64,000 nt of DNA. Source: Patiria pectinifera. Its lineage: Eukaryota > Echinodermata > Asteroidea > Valvatida > Asterinidae. The notes under the pieces are model-generated. The model was not told the DNA's origin, ran no database searches, and worked only from the letters and a program-made list of their open reading frames with translations. Positions 33,376-45,177 of the stretch are shown in pieces. Location: NCBI GenBank assembly GCA_029964075.1, contig CM057141.1, positions 9,114,001 to 9,178,000 on the forward strand, given 5' to 3'. The first letter of the stretch is position 1. Each line of letters begins with the position of its first letter. The position numbers and the translations under genes were made by a program.

Positions 33376-33884
33376 CAAATGTAAAGGGCCATGCCCATAG
33401 TAAAATGGAAAGTCAGCTCAGCCAGGAGCCCATTACGCTCAACATAGTTTACCAAATAAATTAAAGAAAAGTACACTTACATAAACTGTTAAGGAGCTCG
33501 ATGGACGGCGGGTACAAATTATAAAGAAATAAAAAGTAGCCACAATCTGCCTTGGGTAGTGAAACAATTAGTGTTACAATTACCCTCCCCGATGGAAAGG
33601 CGCATTCCCGCGCTTAATTGTTACATGCTTCATAATATAATATTTACAAAAGGTAGTTTCCATGCAGCTGTATTAAGAATCATCCAATTGATCAATTTCC
33701 AAAAAGTACATACAAAATTATATGGGAAAATTGACCTTCAATAATACAGCAGCTGGTGAGTTATAAAAACTCTATTCAGCAAAATGCAATTTCTTAAAAG
33801 TGGCCACACTGGTCTGCGCCCCAATGGCACAGTCAAATATTGACATTTCCACTGCCATTTTAATGAACACAGTTCAAGTTACTT

Positions 33885-35445
33885 AGTTTCCAGTCCGCAT
33901 CCAGGCAGGAGGTCTATTCTGACGACGTGGAGGATATGTCCTGCCGGTCCAATCATGCACTGTGTCCAGTTGTTACATATCCTCTCTGTCGGTGTGACAA
34001 ATAGCTGTAGGTTCACCTGCTCCCTGCACCATGACTTCCGCGTCGGAGTATGTTACACTCCCATCGCTTGGGTCTTGGCCTTCAGGTGTGTGGGTCGTGT
34101 CTGCCTCAGGCTCTTCCCCATTAGATACACAGTTTGGAATCCTATCTCCCACTGGAAATTCAAAGTATCTGGATGCAGTAGTTCTGTTGTTTTCGTCCGG
34201 TGTGGCTGTGTTGTTGTCTTCATCTCCTGGATACAGAAGCTGCTCAGAAGAACTTGAATGACAAGGCTTGCATCAGAAATACACTTAATGGCAGCATACA
34301 GTACAGTACAAAATGATTGTAATTTAGAGCTCAGTCCAACTTTCCTTACCGGCCTATTCAACCAAACTTTGTCACCTGGTTTATATGGATCTCTTTTAGA
34401 ACTTAAAGCAGGACTGTTCTTATCAGAATTAAAACTACTTAGCGAAAGTTGATAATAAGCAGGGCAAGTTCTTTTCAGAACTAAATATCTACTGAGCAGT
34501 ACTTAAAACCGCATGGTGTTACTGCAAACCGAAACGATACCAATACTCCACCATGCAAAGCCAATCTTAGATCTCCTTTTAGTTTTGCATGATACAAATG
34601 TTTTTGTTGTTTGTGTTCACCTTTGGTATGTTTCTGAATGTGCATACTCATTTTCAGGGCCAGTGTGTACAACTAAAAGGTCCAAAGGCAACATAACATC
34701 TCTACCGAACATCATCATTTTATTAGGGCTAACACCTGTTGTCTCCTGTTCATTAGCCCTGTAACTCATCATAACATAAGGTATATGGGTATCCCAATCT
34801 GACTGATCTTCACATACATGCTAAGCATGGCTTGGATAGTTTTATTCAATCTTTCCAGCAGACCATCTGATTAGGAATGATAAGCCGTGGTTCTTGTCTT
34901 GGTGATATCCAACAACTTACACACACTTTGAAACAACTTACTCTCAAAGTTTGAACCTTGGTCTCTATGAAGGCTTACACCATACCGACAAATATTGTTC
35001 GACAAGCACTCATGCCACAGTGCCTCCTGGTTTCTCAGAGGATATGCCTCGGCTCACTTGGTTAATAATCTATAACTACAAGCATGTACCGATTGCCTCT
35101 TTTTGAGCATGGCAATGGGCCAAGAATATCTAATGCAATCCCTTCAGTGATGGCTTAAGAGAACTGTGCAATTTGGGAGCTGGCGTTTTTCTTTTGGCAC
35201 AACTTTCATATCATTTAATCCAACTGGCTACATCATTTTGATATCCGACCCAATTTAAGGACCGTTGGATTTTGCTGAACACCTTGCTCTGACATTATGT
35301 GCTGTATACAATACTTGCTTTTGCAAAGGCCTAGGTACTATAACTTGTAGAAACGAGGACAGGTTATTCTCAAAACGTCTGTACAGAATACCTTGTTTAA
35401 CTCCAGGCACATTCTTCGCTAAAGTATTCAAGTTGGGACTCGGAC
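33885..35445 (-). pseudogene. Second Ty3/gypsy element: integrase and C-terminus
   Basis: From right to left the strand encodes GVKQGILYRRFE and the zinc-finger region (KVFSKIQRSLNWVGY, then CAKRKTPAP). The integrase core follows with LDILGPLP, NRYMLVVIDYLTK (Asp), a short ICRYGVSLHRDQGSNFESKLF (second Asp) and TTAYHSQSDGLLERLN (Glu). VMMSYRANEQETTGVSP is the conserved segment behind the core. The C-terminal part has PVGDRIPNCVS and RTYPPRRQNRPPAWMR before a stop at about 33885. Several frameshifts and stops occur. It would integrate cDNA. Its polymerase half lies 5.6 kb to the right, beyond an insertion block. Confidence 0.8.
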
Positions 35446-36787
35446 TTTACAAAATATCAACTATAATGAATATATGAAATTTGCTCAAAATCGTAAAGTT
35501 TAATAGCTCCAGAACGTGGAACAAAACAGTACTGATTTTTAACTAAACCACATTTTTTTGACAAAAATACTTGAAATTGAACCTTCTAAAACGTGTTTTA
35601 ACAACCCAACAGCTACGTTATCACCATTCTACAGAAAAGTTGTCTTTGAAACAAACACTTAATTCAGGCTTAAGTCAATATGAAGGCTTAAGTCAATATG
35701 AACTAAGTAATTAGTCATTATCATTTCGATGAACAGGTAATTATACAAATATTTCCGATGAGATTGAGATAGTAAGCTGTTTTGGTAACATATCTGGCAA
35801 ATCAGATTTAAAATAAAAATCAGATTTAAAATAAAAAACATGATATACGGGATAACATAGTAAGCAGCACTTACACAAAGCTGTATAGCTGCTGTAATCA
35901 ATCATATATAATGGTGTTATTGAAAACGCCACACTCTTCATACACCAAAGGTATCGACAAAATCTAAAAATGTTTACACCCTGTATACGAACAAAGCCAG
36001 ATCTCGACAATTAAAAAAAAATCAATAAAAGTCGAGTTTGCATTGTTTCACACAGCAGAAATGATCCCTATTTGGTCACTCTACGTTATGCTGTGCATTT
36101 TATGAATATATGGAACAATACCGAGGCGAGTTTTAACTATTTTTTTTGGGGGGGGGGAAATAACTACTTGAAGTTAAGTCTTCTAAAACGTCGTGTAACG
36201 ATCTAACAGATACATTACCGCAACCGCAAGTCCACTTCAATAAATTCATGTCTTTAAATAAGATTCTGTGGATATAAGTAGATGTGAATTTCATTGGTAC
36301 ACATTGTGACAGACAGATTGAAATAAGAGATTTCGTTGATTCTGTTTGTCAACAAAAACATCCTTTTATAATGATCGTTTTAAAAAAAAGAAGAAAAATC
36401 CATCTGCAATAATATTTACATGTTTCCTGTCGCTGCAGTTATCACTCGAAATGCTGCCATTTTGCAGGGGGGTCGGCCCGTCAGATTTTTTTTATATGCC
36501 ATTGTTGTGTTTTTTGGGGGGGTCAGAGCATGGGGGGGCGTTCAAGACCGCGGGGTTCGGATCCGCGCCTGCGTTTAGAATATCATCTTGTTCTATTATT
36601 ATGGTTATTATTATTATTTTTTATTTGTTTATTTCATTTTTTGGGGTCAGAGCAGGGGAATATAAATTATACGGAAATAATCATGTGACATATTGTTCGC
36701 GTGATGTGTTTTGCGCATGCCTATCACGGTTAATGACTTTACTAAAATACAAAACAGTGTACCCCCTGGCAAACAATCCTGATCAAC
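35446..36787. other. Insertion block, left part, no gene
   Basis: AT-rich DNA inside the split Ty3/gypsy element. GGATCCGCGCCTG at about 36559-36572, preceded by G-runs, resembles the right end of a hAT element, but I found no matching left end. The short frames here are simple-sequence artefacts. A doubled phrase AAATCAGATTTAAAATAAAA occurs near 35798-35835. Confidence 0.4.
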
Positions 36788-37202
36788 TATAATAATAATA
36801 ATATCGGAGTCTTATATAGCGCACGTATCTACCAACAATTAGGTACTCAAGGCACTGGCAATTATGTCTATTATTAAAGAAAGGTAAATAAAGTTTATGA
36901 GAAATATGAGACCCATTATGTAGTACCTTATAATGGTTTACAAGGTACTGCGGCGCATATTGCAGCCACTGCCAGAAACACCGGGGCAAACCCCTTCTCT
37001 TAGCGATAAGTGTTACTGGGTTCTTTAACGTGCATTACACAACACACGGGACCTACGGCTTAACGTCCCATCCGAAGGACGGAGCAATAATGGTAAAGTG
37101 CCTTGCTCAAGAGCACAAGCACCATGTTCCCACGGTCAGGATTCAAACCCATGTACCACGGCAGACGAGTCGAACAACGTAACCATTGGACCACAGCACC
37201 CC
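36788..37202 (-). mobile_element. tRNA-derived SINE with conserved central region
   Basis: On the - strand the element starts near 37202 with GGGGTGCTGTGGTCCAATGG, A-box-like, followed by a B-box-like GGGTTTGAATCC about 45 bp on. A body with GGATGGGACGTTAAGCCG and GCACGTTAAAGAACCC follows. The 3' end reads GCGCTATATAAGACTCCG plus an ATT-repeat tail. Pol III promoter boxes, the tRNA-like head and a CR1/L2-like tail identify a SINE. The central phrases are of the kind shared by many invertebrate SINEs. No coding capacity. Confidence 0.75.
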
Positions 37203-38277
37203 ACTATGACCAAATGATTTAAAATTGAATTCAGGCACACATGATGGAGGTCAGAATTTCCTTTTGCCATGTGTGTTGAGCTGCCCCACCTCCCACCCCC
37301 TAAGTTCACCCCCAACCAACCCACCTACCCTACCGCCCGAACCCTCGAAACCATCATTTAAGTGTCCCTGTTGGTTAGAGATAGATAATGTCTGAACAAT
37401 ACATTTAATTGTATCCTCTTAGCTACGCTCGCAAATTAAAGATTGATATTTGAACACATACGTTACCAAGTTGATCAGATATGTTATAATAATAAACTGA
37501 TGTAACCGAGCTGGGAAGGTTACACAGAAAATTTGGAAGTGACACTGGGTATATATTCCACTTAATTGATCAAAATTTTATTACTCCAAAAAATTACAGT
37601 CATTCTTCAGCAGTCTGTAATAACAGAAAACAGAAGAATAGAAATTAATTTAATTACAAATATACAATGACTATGAATCCAATTATTCAATTATTTAATT
37701 ATTTTAAATAACCATCTCTCCTTATCCTTGATTATCTCTTGTCAGGAGAAATTGCATTAACGGTTTTATAAACCTCAATTTCCATTTATTTGTCAATAAT
37801 TCAATATATTTAGGATCGAAGTATGTGCAAGTATACAGTCAATTTTACAAGGAGGGTCGGTATCGAAAATTCAAGTCATATTATGCACAATTTTCATATA
37901 GACTTGGCTTTCAACCTGGGATATTTATTTAATGGCATGAAAATGTTTCATACAGACTTGGCTTCCAACCTTGAGTATTCATGGCATAAAAATGTGTTGC
38001 AAAGTGCTATTTAAGATAACATCAAAACTTACGAAGTTGAAACACTTACCGGAGCAGTTGCGGCCTGTGTACCTATGCCTCGGGGTGTTTGGGCAAACTA
38101 CACGATATGCATGTACACGATATGTGTATGCACATGCGGCGTGCTAACCATGGCAAAACCACGTACGAAACACAGCAAAATATGATAAGCTGGCTCGCAA
38201 TAAGGTGTGGCTGGCAGCAGCAACGACAAGCAGTCAAGTGACCTACCCATGCTTGCTTACTCTCCATGATATCTATT
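37203..38277. other. Gap with no gene
   Basis: Contains a C-rich low-complexity tract (37285-37350), AT-rich DNA and a two-copy tandem repeat of about 57 bp at 37885-37994 (ACTTGGCTTYCAACCT). No supported reading frame. Confidence 0.5.
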
Positions 38278-40020
38278 GGCCTGCAGTGGGGGTTTCCCAG
38301 GTTTTAGGAGGGTGATGACCTTCGACTTTTGCCACACTTTAGGTATTGTTTGTGTGGCGAGGCAGGTGTTGAAGAGATGGAGTAACCATTTGAGGCGTTT
38401 GGTCCAAGATGTTTCAGTTCTTCGGTGAAATGTTATCCAGTTTGGTTGCTTTCCTATTCTTTATTTATGCCAGTCGCAAGTTCATTAGCAGAGAAGGATT
38501 TGATAAAGCCAATGTCGAGGGTGGCGTCTTTCTGGCGGAGCCTTGGTTTCGGTCGTTTAGGACAATGTGGCACTTTACCATTTAATAGCAGTTGTTGTGG
38601 GCTATTTGGTCGGCGGTGATGTAACAATGCTTCACTTGGCTCTGTGCGGTCATTGCTGAGCTTTTTTTTTATATTTACTCCAGGCTTGGAGGCCATATTG
38701 GCTTCTTGGTCATATTGGTGGTTACTACAAGGGTTTGACACAAGCTTTGAAGCTGTTCTGATATGGCTGTTATTAATTCCCCCCCACCTGAGATGGTATG
38801 GACAGCAAGAGGGTCGTTTTCATTTCCTGTAAAGTTCAGCACTGCAGGATACTAAGCCTGGATGTAATTAGTGCGGCAGCTCTTGGGATGTTCTTGCACC
38901 ACCACATCAACAAACCAGTGTCATAGTTATCGGGGGTTGGATCAATGTCAGCTAGATAGTGTTTGAGCTCATTGGTGAAGCCTTCCCAGTTTGCCTTACT
39001 AAGTTGAAACGGCGACGGAATGGAATTGTTGCTGAGAGACAGCAGCAGTCTCTTTGATTCCAATAGGGCGATGTTGGGTCTTTGGAATAGGGTCAAGGAC
39101 CATCTTGTTGCTAAGCGAGGCAATGTTGTGGCTCACAAAGGCTAGAGCAGGGTTGAAACTTTATCTCCAGCCTCCACTGTTTCGCATTGTGAATTAGGCT
39201 AAATTGACTTGCTTCGGCCAGCAATTCAAAAGCCTCGCCGTCTGTGATGGAATGATAGCCACATGCTGCTGTGGCTATTAAATTCCCGATAATAATGCAT
39301 GGCTTGGACTGTTTTGTGGATTGTGGCGGTGGCATTAGGAAGGGGCTTCCGGGTGGTTTGTTGACAGATGTTATGGCTACTCCACTAAGCTCAGTATTCA
39401 GGACTTTGATGTCCTGGTCATCGGATATGGAAGTTGACTGGATGACAGTCCCAGTTTTGAACCCCCCCCCCCAAAAAAAAACCACCAAATGCACTCCCAC
39501 ACTTCTCGTAGGGGCACTCATCATTGTCAGTGTCATATTGTGGATTTTTGGTCTTTTGCTCGGACCACGGTGCATTTCTTGCAGGCAAATGGCACTGCAC
39601 TTGGTGTTCTTGCAGATATTAGCAAGAAGGTATTCTTTGGTTGGCAATATCCCCTCAAAGTTAGCAGATATTACTGTCACCGTGGGCCTTAACAACGGCC
39701 CCCTGGAGTCCACTGCTGTGCCCTGCTGTGGGTGGGGTGGCGATGACATCTGGCATTTGGAGAGACATCTGGAATTTGGGGAATCATCTTCTTCCTCCAT
39801 CGATGTTTATCAGATGAGCAGCTTGTTGGTGGAATTGTTTTTGTTTCGTTGGTTGGAGTGGCACTGGGACTAAGATACAGAAAATACCATTGGCACCAAT
39901 AATAGCCAATGCCCTCGGCACCTCCACAGATGCAGGCTTCCATGTTTTCACTGGAGCTGAGCAGATACGGGCAAGTTTGTGGTGAAGGGCAAGCTCAATT
40001 GTTGGCAAACACTAAATTAG
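38278..40020 (-). pseudogene. LINE fragment: APE-type endonuclease and start of reverse transcriptase
   Basis: Leftward from about 39700 the frame gives VTVISANFEGILPTKEYLL and CSAICLQEMHRGPS, the endonuclease with its catalytic Glu. A decayed IIIGNLIATAACGYHS block sits where GDFN should be. Behind it lie FTNELKHYLADIDPTPDNYD and WWCKNIPRAA, the linker before the polymerase. ELATGINKE, EELKHLGP and IPKVWQKS are the first RT motifs at about 38300-38500. The rest of the RT is missing, so the copy is truncated at its 3' side, unusual for LINEs and more likely due to a later deletion. Multiple frame breaks. A + strand frame of 200 codons over it is a shadow. Confidence 0.72.
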
Positions 40021-41059
40021 TGTTCTGCTGAGGTGTTATCTGCCTTTGCTGCGTTGGGAGCTGCCTGCAAGCTGACAGCCGCAACAGAAGGAGGCATCAA
40101 GGCATTTGTATGCCAACCTGTCACGTTGCTCGAGTGATGATGATGATGAGGAGGAGGATCCTTTAATTTAGTTCTGACACTGCAGCAGTTTGTACTGCTG
40201 CTATGGTCGGCCATGGACAGAATCCTTTATAAACATTAGACAGATGAACATGTGTTTGCTGCAAGATCTAAAAGTGTATGTACATGTATGTAATGTTCCA
40301 GCAAAAGGTGTCATGTTAATAAATAGTCGAACATATGTTGATATTTTACAGGAAAATTCAGCTGTTTATACTCCACACACTAACAGAACTTTAAAAATGC
40401 ATGCAGAGCAGTTACTTAGTATAAGAAGCATTATTAAACCCCAAAGGGGTAAATGGATACTTAATCAATACTTAAGCTCCTATTTCTAACACCATATTGT
40501 GTGTATTTTAACCTGTTTTGGGGTATATTATGGAAAATAAGATTAAGGTATCAGAAAATGGTCCGAAAAAAATGGCAACATCAATTTTTTGTAAGTTTAA
40601 ACATCCCAGAAGATGGTCCAACCAATTGCCAAAAATTAAAATTTCATGCCAACGGAAGTACATTGGCCCCCCTACTACAACTTCAACGTGCGTATTCCTC
40701 AAATGTTAAGTCTGTTTATCGTTTCGAAAAAATAGTCACGTATCTGGTTATGAAATTGGCGACATGTGCTCCAAAGGCGCTCAAGTAGAATTAATGAGCT
40801 AATCTTTTTCGATTTGTCATTATATATTTAGAGCATACTATGGACTAATAATATAAAAGGGTAATCATTGATATGCACACATGAAAGACAAATGGGAGAC
40901 TTTTCATGAAACACACCTTGGCTGGCAACAGAGAAAACCGCAACAAATACCACCTCACCCGTCACAATTTCTAAGATTTTTCTTGATTTTGTTACCTTCT
41001 TACTACATGGGCTTATGAAACAAAACTGAGCCACGAAGAAAATTAATATAAATCATTAT
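40021..41059. other. Gap with no gene
   Basis: Contains a GAT/GAG trinucleotide run (40135-40160) and AT-rich DNA. No domain on either strand. It forms the right part of the block that separates the two halves of the second Ty3/gypsy element. Confidence 0.45.
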
Positions 41060-42600
41060 CAAACACACTCCATACTTCTTAGAAACACAAGGGACACAAA
41101 AATGGCACATTTGAACACTTTAGCGGAGAATGGCCCTGCAGCTGATCCCAAAGGTACAAGTAACCTTTTGGCTCTCGGCTGTGACCTGTGATCAACCTGC
41201 CAGGTGGCCTCGCAGCAGGGCTCTCTTTTCAAGAGATTATCAGAGCCAATGCATTGTCCTTCTGCTGAGCCTCCTGCAAAGACAGTACTTAGAGAAAAAC
41301 TGGTAAGTTTAACATGGTGAATTGTGTTTTCCTTAACCTTATCCAACGGCATTCTGGAGATTGCATCAGCGTTCTTGTGCTGGGTACCAGGTGGTCTGTA
41401 ACTAATCTCATAGTCAAAAGCACTCAAAGTTTCTATCCATCTGGCCAGTTGGCCTTGCACATCTTTGAAATTACAGAGCCATCGTAATGAACCATGATCT
41501 ACTATATTGAATTTCCTTCCGTACAAATAATGCTTATAGTGTTTCACAAAATGCATGACAGCTATTAAGGCTCTTTCTTGGTCACACTATAGTTACGCTC
41601 ACACTATAGTTACGCTCACACTTTTGGACAACTTACAACTTTTGTAACCGATCCTCTTTCCTGTCCTCCTTGAACTTGGGAAAGAACTCCACTAATACCC
41701 TGGTCACTAGCATCGTATGAAATATAAATGGTTCTGAAAAATCTGGAAATGCTAGGACATTTGCCGAGATGAGGTTACTCTTCATGTGCTGAAATGCAGT
41801 GTCACATTTGGCTGTCCATTTATAACGTACATCTTTGTGTGTTAACATGTGGAGTGCAGCTGCAATAATTATGAGCAAAGTCTTTCACAAAACGTCTGTG
41901 ACAGGAACACAAACCTAGGAAACTGCGAACTTTATTCAGATACAGGGCATTTGCGAATCTTCTCGGGGTCTGTTGACACTCCATCACTGGACACCATGTG
42001 CCTCAAGTGTAATAATTGTTTCTGAAATAAATGTCACTTTTTTGGGCTTCAATTTAAGCCCTGCTGAGGACAATTTGGCAAAAACATAACTCAGCTGAGA
42101 CGAGTGTTCCTCAAAGGATTGAGTGAAAATCAAGATGTCATCAATAGTATGCTAATCAGGTCTTCCACTGTAATCCTGCTAACACAAGTTCTGTTAATCT
42201 TTCACATGTACTAGGGGCATTACAGAGCCCGAATGGCATCACATTAAATTCATAAAGACCACTTCCTGTAGTAAAAGCTGTCTTACTCTTATCCTCTGGA
42301 TTACCCTCTACTTTCCAATAACCACTGGCCAAATCCAATGATGTAAACCACTGTGAGCCAGACAGTTCATCAAGGCTATCATCAATACGGGGAAGAGGAT
42401 ATATATGCATCTTTGTGAGTTACTTCATTCAATTTCCTATAATCAATACAGAACCTAGTGGATCCATCTTTTTTCTTGACTAAAACAACAGGAATCGCCC
42501 ATGGACTGTTGGGTGGTGAGATTACGCCTGTTTGAACATATCTTCAATCTGTGTTTGTGCTTCAGCCCTGTGATAGTGAGGTAAACGACAAGCATCCCCA
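41060..42600 (-). pseudogene. Second Ty3/gypsy element: reverse transcriptase and RNase H
   Basis: Seen in order leftward: [20 protein letters not shown] and DYRKLNEVT (RT start), [28 protein letters not shown] (catalytic Asp), FNVMPFGLCNAPSTCERL, then TIDDILIFTQSFEEH, the active-site block with both Asp kept. After frame breaks come AALHMLTHKDVRYKW and the RNase H end YGRKFNIVDHGSLRWL, LARWIETLSAFDYEISYRPG-type residues with NADAISR. This is a Ty3/gypsy polymerase of the lineage that uses the HxSLxWL and ADxLSR closing motifs. The copy is full of stops. Confidence 0.85.
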
Positions 42601-43540
42601 GTATCCATGCTATGGTACTCTACATTGGGACGACCTATGCCCTTCCAGTATACAGTTCCTGCTTGAACTGTAAACTGGAAGGGCATAGTCTACATAGTCA
42701 TCAATGGTCCCTTAGGCTTTCTTGTTCTACTTGTGCTGAAGGGCTACCTGAAGTTCCATTACTGTCTGCTTTAAGTGCTCAATCTTGTGTCTAAAGTCAT
42801 CCTGAATCTGCCTATTTGGTAGTTGAGTTCTCATTGGGCTTACTTTGATATGCATTGGTACCCTGCTTTGTTGTATTCTACCTGAAGAAAGGCCTCTTGT
42901 TCTAAAGCTACTGTAAGAGCAGCCCCTAAGTGCTTAGGTTTAGCTCATCGGACCTGCATTCTAACATCAGGTGAGTCTAGTGCCTCTATGAAATAATCTC
43001 AACCTAACTCTTCTCGCAAGACAGCAGATACGTCTGGACATGCCTTAGGTACAAGTCTACGAATATCACTTGCCAACTTCACGTTTTCTATGACATCACT
43101 TGAAAGTGCACCCTAAACAGACCTGTCTGTCCCTGTGGTTAAAATCTTTCTTTCAAGGCCTTAACAACATCTTCTAAGTACAATTTGCTGGTTTTAGGTA
43201 AGTCAATGTAAACCTGTAAGGCTGGGCTCCTTGACCTAACTGCAAGGACCTTAGTTTTTTGTTCCAAGGTCAATCATTTATCTGACTACATAAGTTCAAA
43301 TTAGTTAACCAATCTTCAAAGTTGGTCTTACCATCACAATTATCAGCTCCTACAACCGGTTTAAAGGGTTTCAATGCAGACACTTATGTACATTTTCTCT
43401 ACAAATCTTAGTACATGTACTTGATAACGTACAATATTCAGTATCAGGAGAACTATGTATGTACATAATGTGGCGGGGATCTCCCCGGGCCAAACCTAAG
43501 TTCGTTGGGACCAAGTCTGACACCTATTAGAGTGTAGCTG
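42601..43540 (-). pseudogene. Second Ty3/gypsy element: gag remnant and possible primer-binding site
   Basis: Frames on the - strand give DGKTNFEDWLTNLNLCSQIN near 43290-43350, the conserved start of the Gag core domain, and AKPKHLGAALTVALEQEAFL near 42930. The DNA between is frameshifted. At about 43516-43540 the - strand reads AGGTGTCAGACTTGGTCC, very like the primer-binding site form of the first Ty3/gypsy element in the window. No nucleocapsid knuckle or protease motif could be picked out with confidence between 42600 and 42900. Confidence 0.55.
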
Positions 43541-43889
43541 ATCTTCCCGAACCCAAACTTTCCCAAGATGAGAGACCACTCAGAGCGACCTCAAGGCTTA
43601 GGGAGCAGGTCCGTTTGGAGGAAATATACCGCAGATTATGATGATTGTGATTACCCTTTGTTAATTGCACAATAAACTAACAACAAATACACCTGGACAA
43701 CAGGATTGTCGGCACAACAAATACGATCGTAATTTATTATACAATAATCAAGAAATATGCAGTAGTGATTGAGTCCTAATGAGGTTGCTAATTACAAATG
43801 TACCAGGGTCACTCAATTACACTTTGGAGTTAACTGACAGCTCACCTAAGCAGCAACTTGCACAGCTTGAACAATGCACCCAATGTAAA

Positions 43890-44020
43890 CAATGCACTGC
43901 TAAGTCAACAATGTACACTAATGTAAACAATGTAAGTTATACACACCAATGTAAGTAGTGTACGCCAATGTAAATAACACACACCAATGTAAGTAATGCA
44001 CGCCAATGTAAGTAATACAT
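43890..44020 (+). repeat. CAATGTAAGTAATGCACGC-type minisatellite
   Basis: Five or six imperfect units of about 22-25 bp contain CAATGTAA(G/A)TAA followed by CACRC. They are degenerate but clearly tandem. Confidence 0.7.
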
Positions 44021-44931
44021 GCTGTTCAGCCTGAACCTGATTTACGCTTTACCCATGCAAGCTAGCGTCAGTATCGTAGAGTACATTCACTTCTACGGCT
44101 GCGCGTCAACATCACACAGCGCAACTTCAGCACAGTCAGGGCCAGCAGTGCCTTTACACAGTGCGCGTCAGCATTACCCAAAACACGGAGCGCGAGCAAC
44201 ATATGACCTTACCGCCCGCTGTCCACGACACAACTCCTCCGCGCGATCACATGTGCACACATTGTACAAACACATATGCACACGTTGTGCAAACACATAT
44301 GTCTGCACTTAACCTTTGGGCCTTTGGCAACCAATAACGTACGTGCATTCAGTGACCGGGCTCTAATAAGCCCAGTAACCAACACACTGAAAAAGTGTTA
44401 AAACACTTTTTCAGTATGAATAATGTAGGAAATAAACTGGCTATAAGTCCCTAAACACTTTCTGCTTCAATAACAGGCATGCAACTTTTCTTTGGATCCG
44501 CTAATTTCCTTGTTCTTTTAACTTTTCATGAACGCCATTACAAATTGAAAAACACTGTACAAAGTCTTGTGTGGGTTTGGAGTTTCCTCTTTGTGTCTTA
44601 GTTCCCAGATTCATGCCTGACATAAGGCCGAGCATCCTGGGTATGTGTTATAGTTCTGCACCTGGGAGAGGGCGTGTGGCTGGGGACTTTGGCTCCCATT
44701 GGCCGAGAAAACCCTGGCCAAGTCAATCTTTCACTTTCAGCTTCAATCGCTGCAATTTCATCCTCTAACATAACAATAGTATGGCCTAACTGACCTCCTA
44801 ATATTTCTTTGAACTCATCTCGGTTCAACTACAAAAATATGGATGGGTCAGCTAAAAATTTGATCCCACCACTGCCACCAAAACAGCAACGGGGACCCCC
44901 TTGTGGAGGCCACGCCCACCAGTGGATTGAC

Positions 44932-45080
44932 ACAAACTTAAAATCAATCAAACACAGGATAAGAAATGTTGGTATCAGGAAAATATATTATATAATTAAT
45001 TATCTGGGCAATCACAAATTGATATCACAGGCCCCAAATATATTTATTAGCCACAAGAAAATATTTACACTATCCAGCAT
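44932..45080. repeat. Dispersed repeat, copy 2
   Basis: Second copy of the 145-bp repeat at 33231-33375, same orientation, with GGATTGACACAAACT at its left and CCACAAGAAAATATT at its right. Confidence 0.7.
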
Positions 45081-45177
45081 CTTTACATGATGCAAAAGAT
45101 ATTTACATGGCAAAGATCTACAGTGTTTTATGAAATCAGTTTTTAGCCTTTATCATTTTAATTTTGTTTATTTACAG

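Larger units (their letters stand above)
29999..33884. other. Repeat-rich stretch without gene
   Basis: No supported gene on either strand. Contents: the presumed LINE 3' UTR, a two-copy 150-bp tandem repeat (30501-30705), a G homopolymer (31232-31248), a 53-bp direct repeat pair with copies at 31348 and 32305, and the dispersed repeat at 33231-33375. The 141-codon + frame at 32445-32870 has no recognisable domain. The left edge of the second Ty3/gypsy element must lie somewhere in the right part, but no LTR was recognised. Confidence 0.5.
23379..45177 (+). other. 21.8-kb intron packed with transposons
   Basis: The donor GTTAGA at 23379 and the acceptor TTTATTTACAG ending at 45177 flank coding segments that are in phase and of matching composition. 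Everything between that I can identify is mobile-element sequence: an R2-like LINE with hAT insertions, a split Ty3/gypsy element, a SINE and a LINE fragment. Further small exons could be hidden in the unannotated parts, so the intron may be composite. Confidence 0.5.
43541..45177. other. Gap: presumed LTR/leader region and intron end, no gene
   Basis: If the primer-binding site is right, the 5' LTR of the second Ty3/gypsy element should lie here, but no matching 3' copy was recognised near 33.8 kb. It contains the CAATGTAAGTAA minisatellite, an inverted pair AAAAGTGTT/AACACTTTT at about 44392-44410, and dispersed repeat copy 2. The last 30 bases are the T-rich acceptor region of the coiled-coil exon. 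Confidence 0.45.

Noticed and set aside
36440..36572. A further complete hAT element ending GGATCCGCGCCTG
   Set aside because: Only a right-end-like motif is visible; no left inverted end or 8-bp duplication could be found.
39271..39873. Open + strand frame of 200 codons
   Set aside because: It lies opposite the LINE endonuclease remnant, has no domain, and its composition is that of a shadow frame.
33231..45080. The two 145-bp repeats as LTRs of the second Ty3/gypsy element
   Set aside because: Equal-length LTRs placed by these repeats would overlap the coiled-coil exon, and the primer-binding site is 1.4 kb from the right copy.
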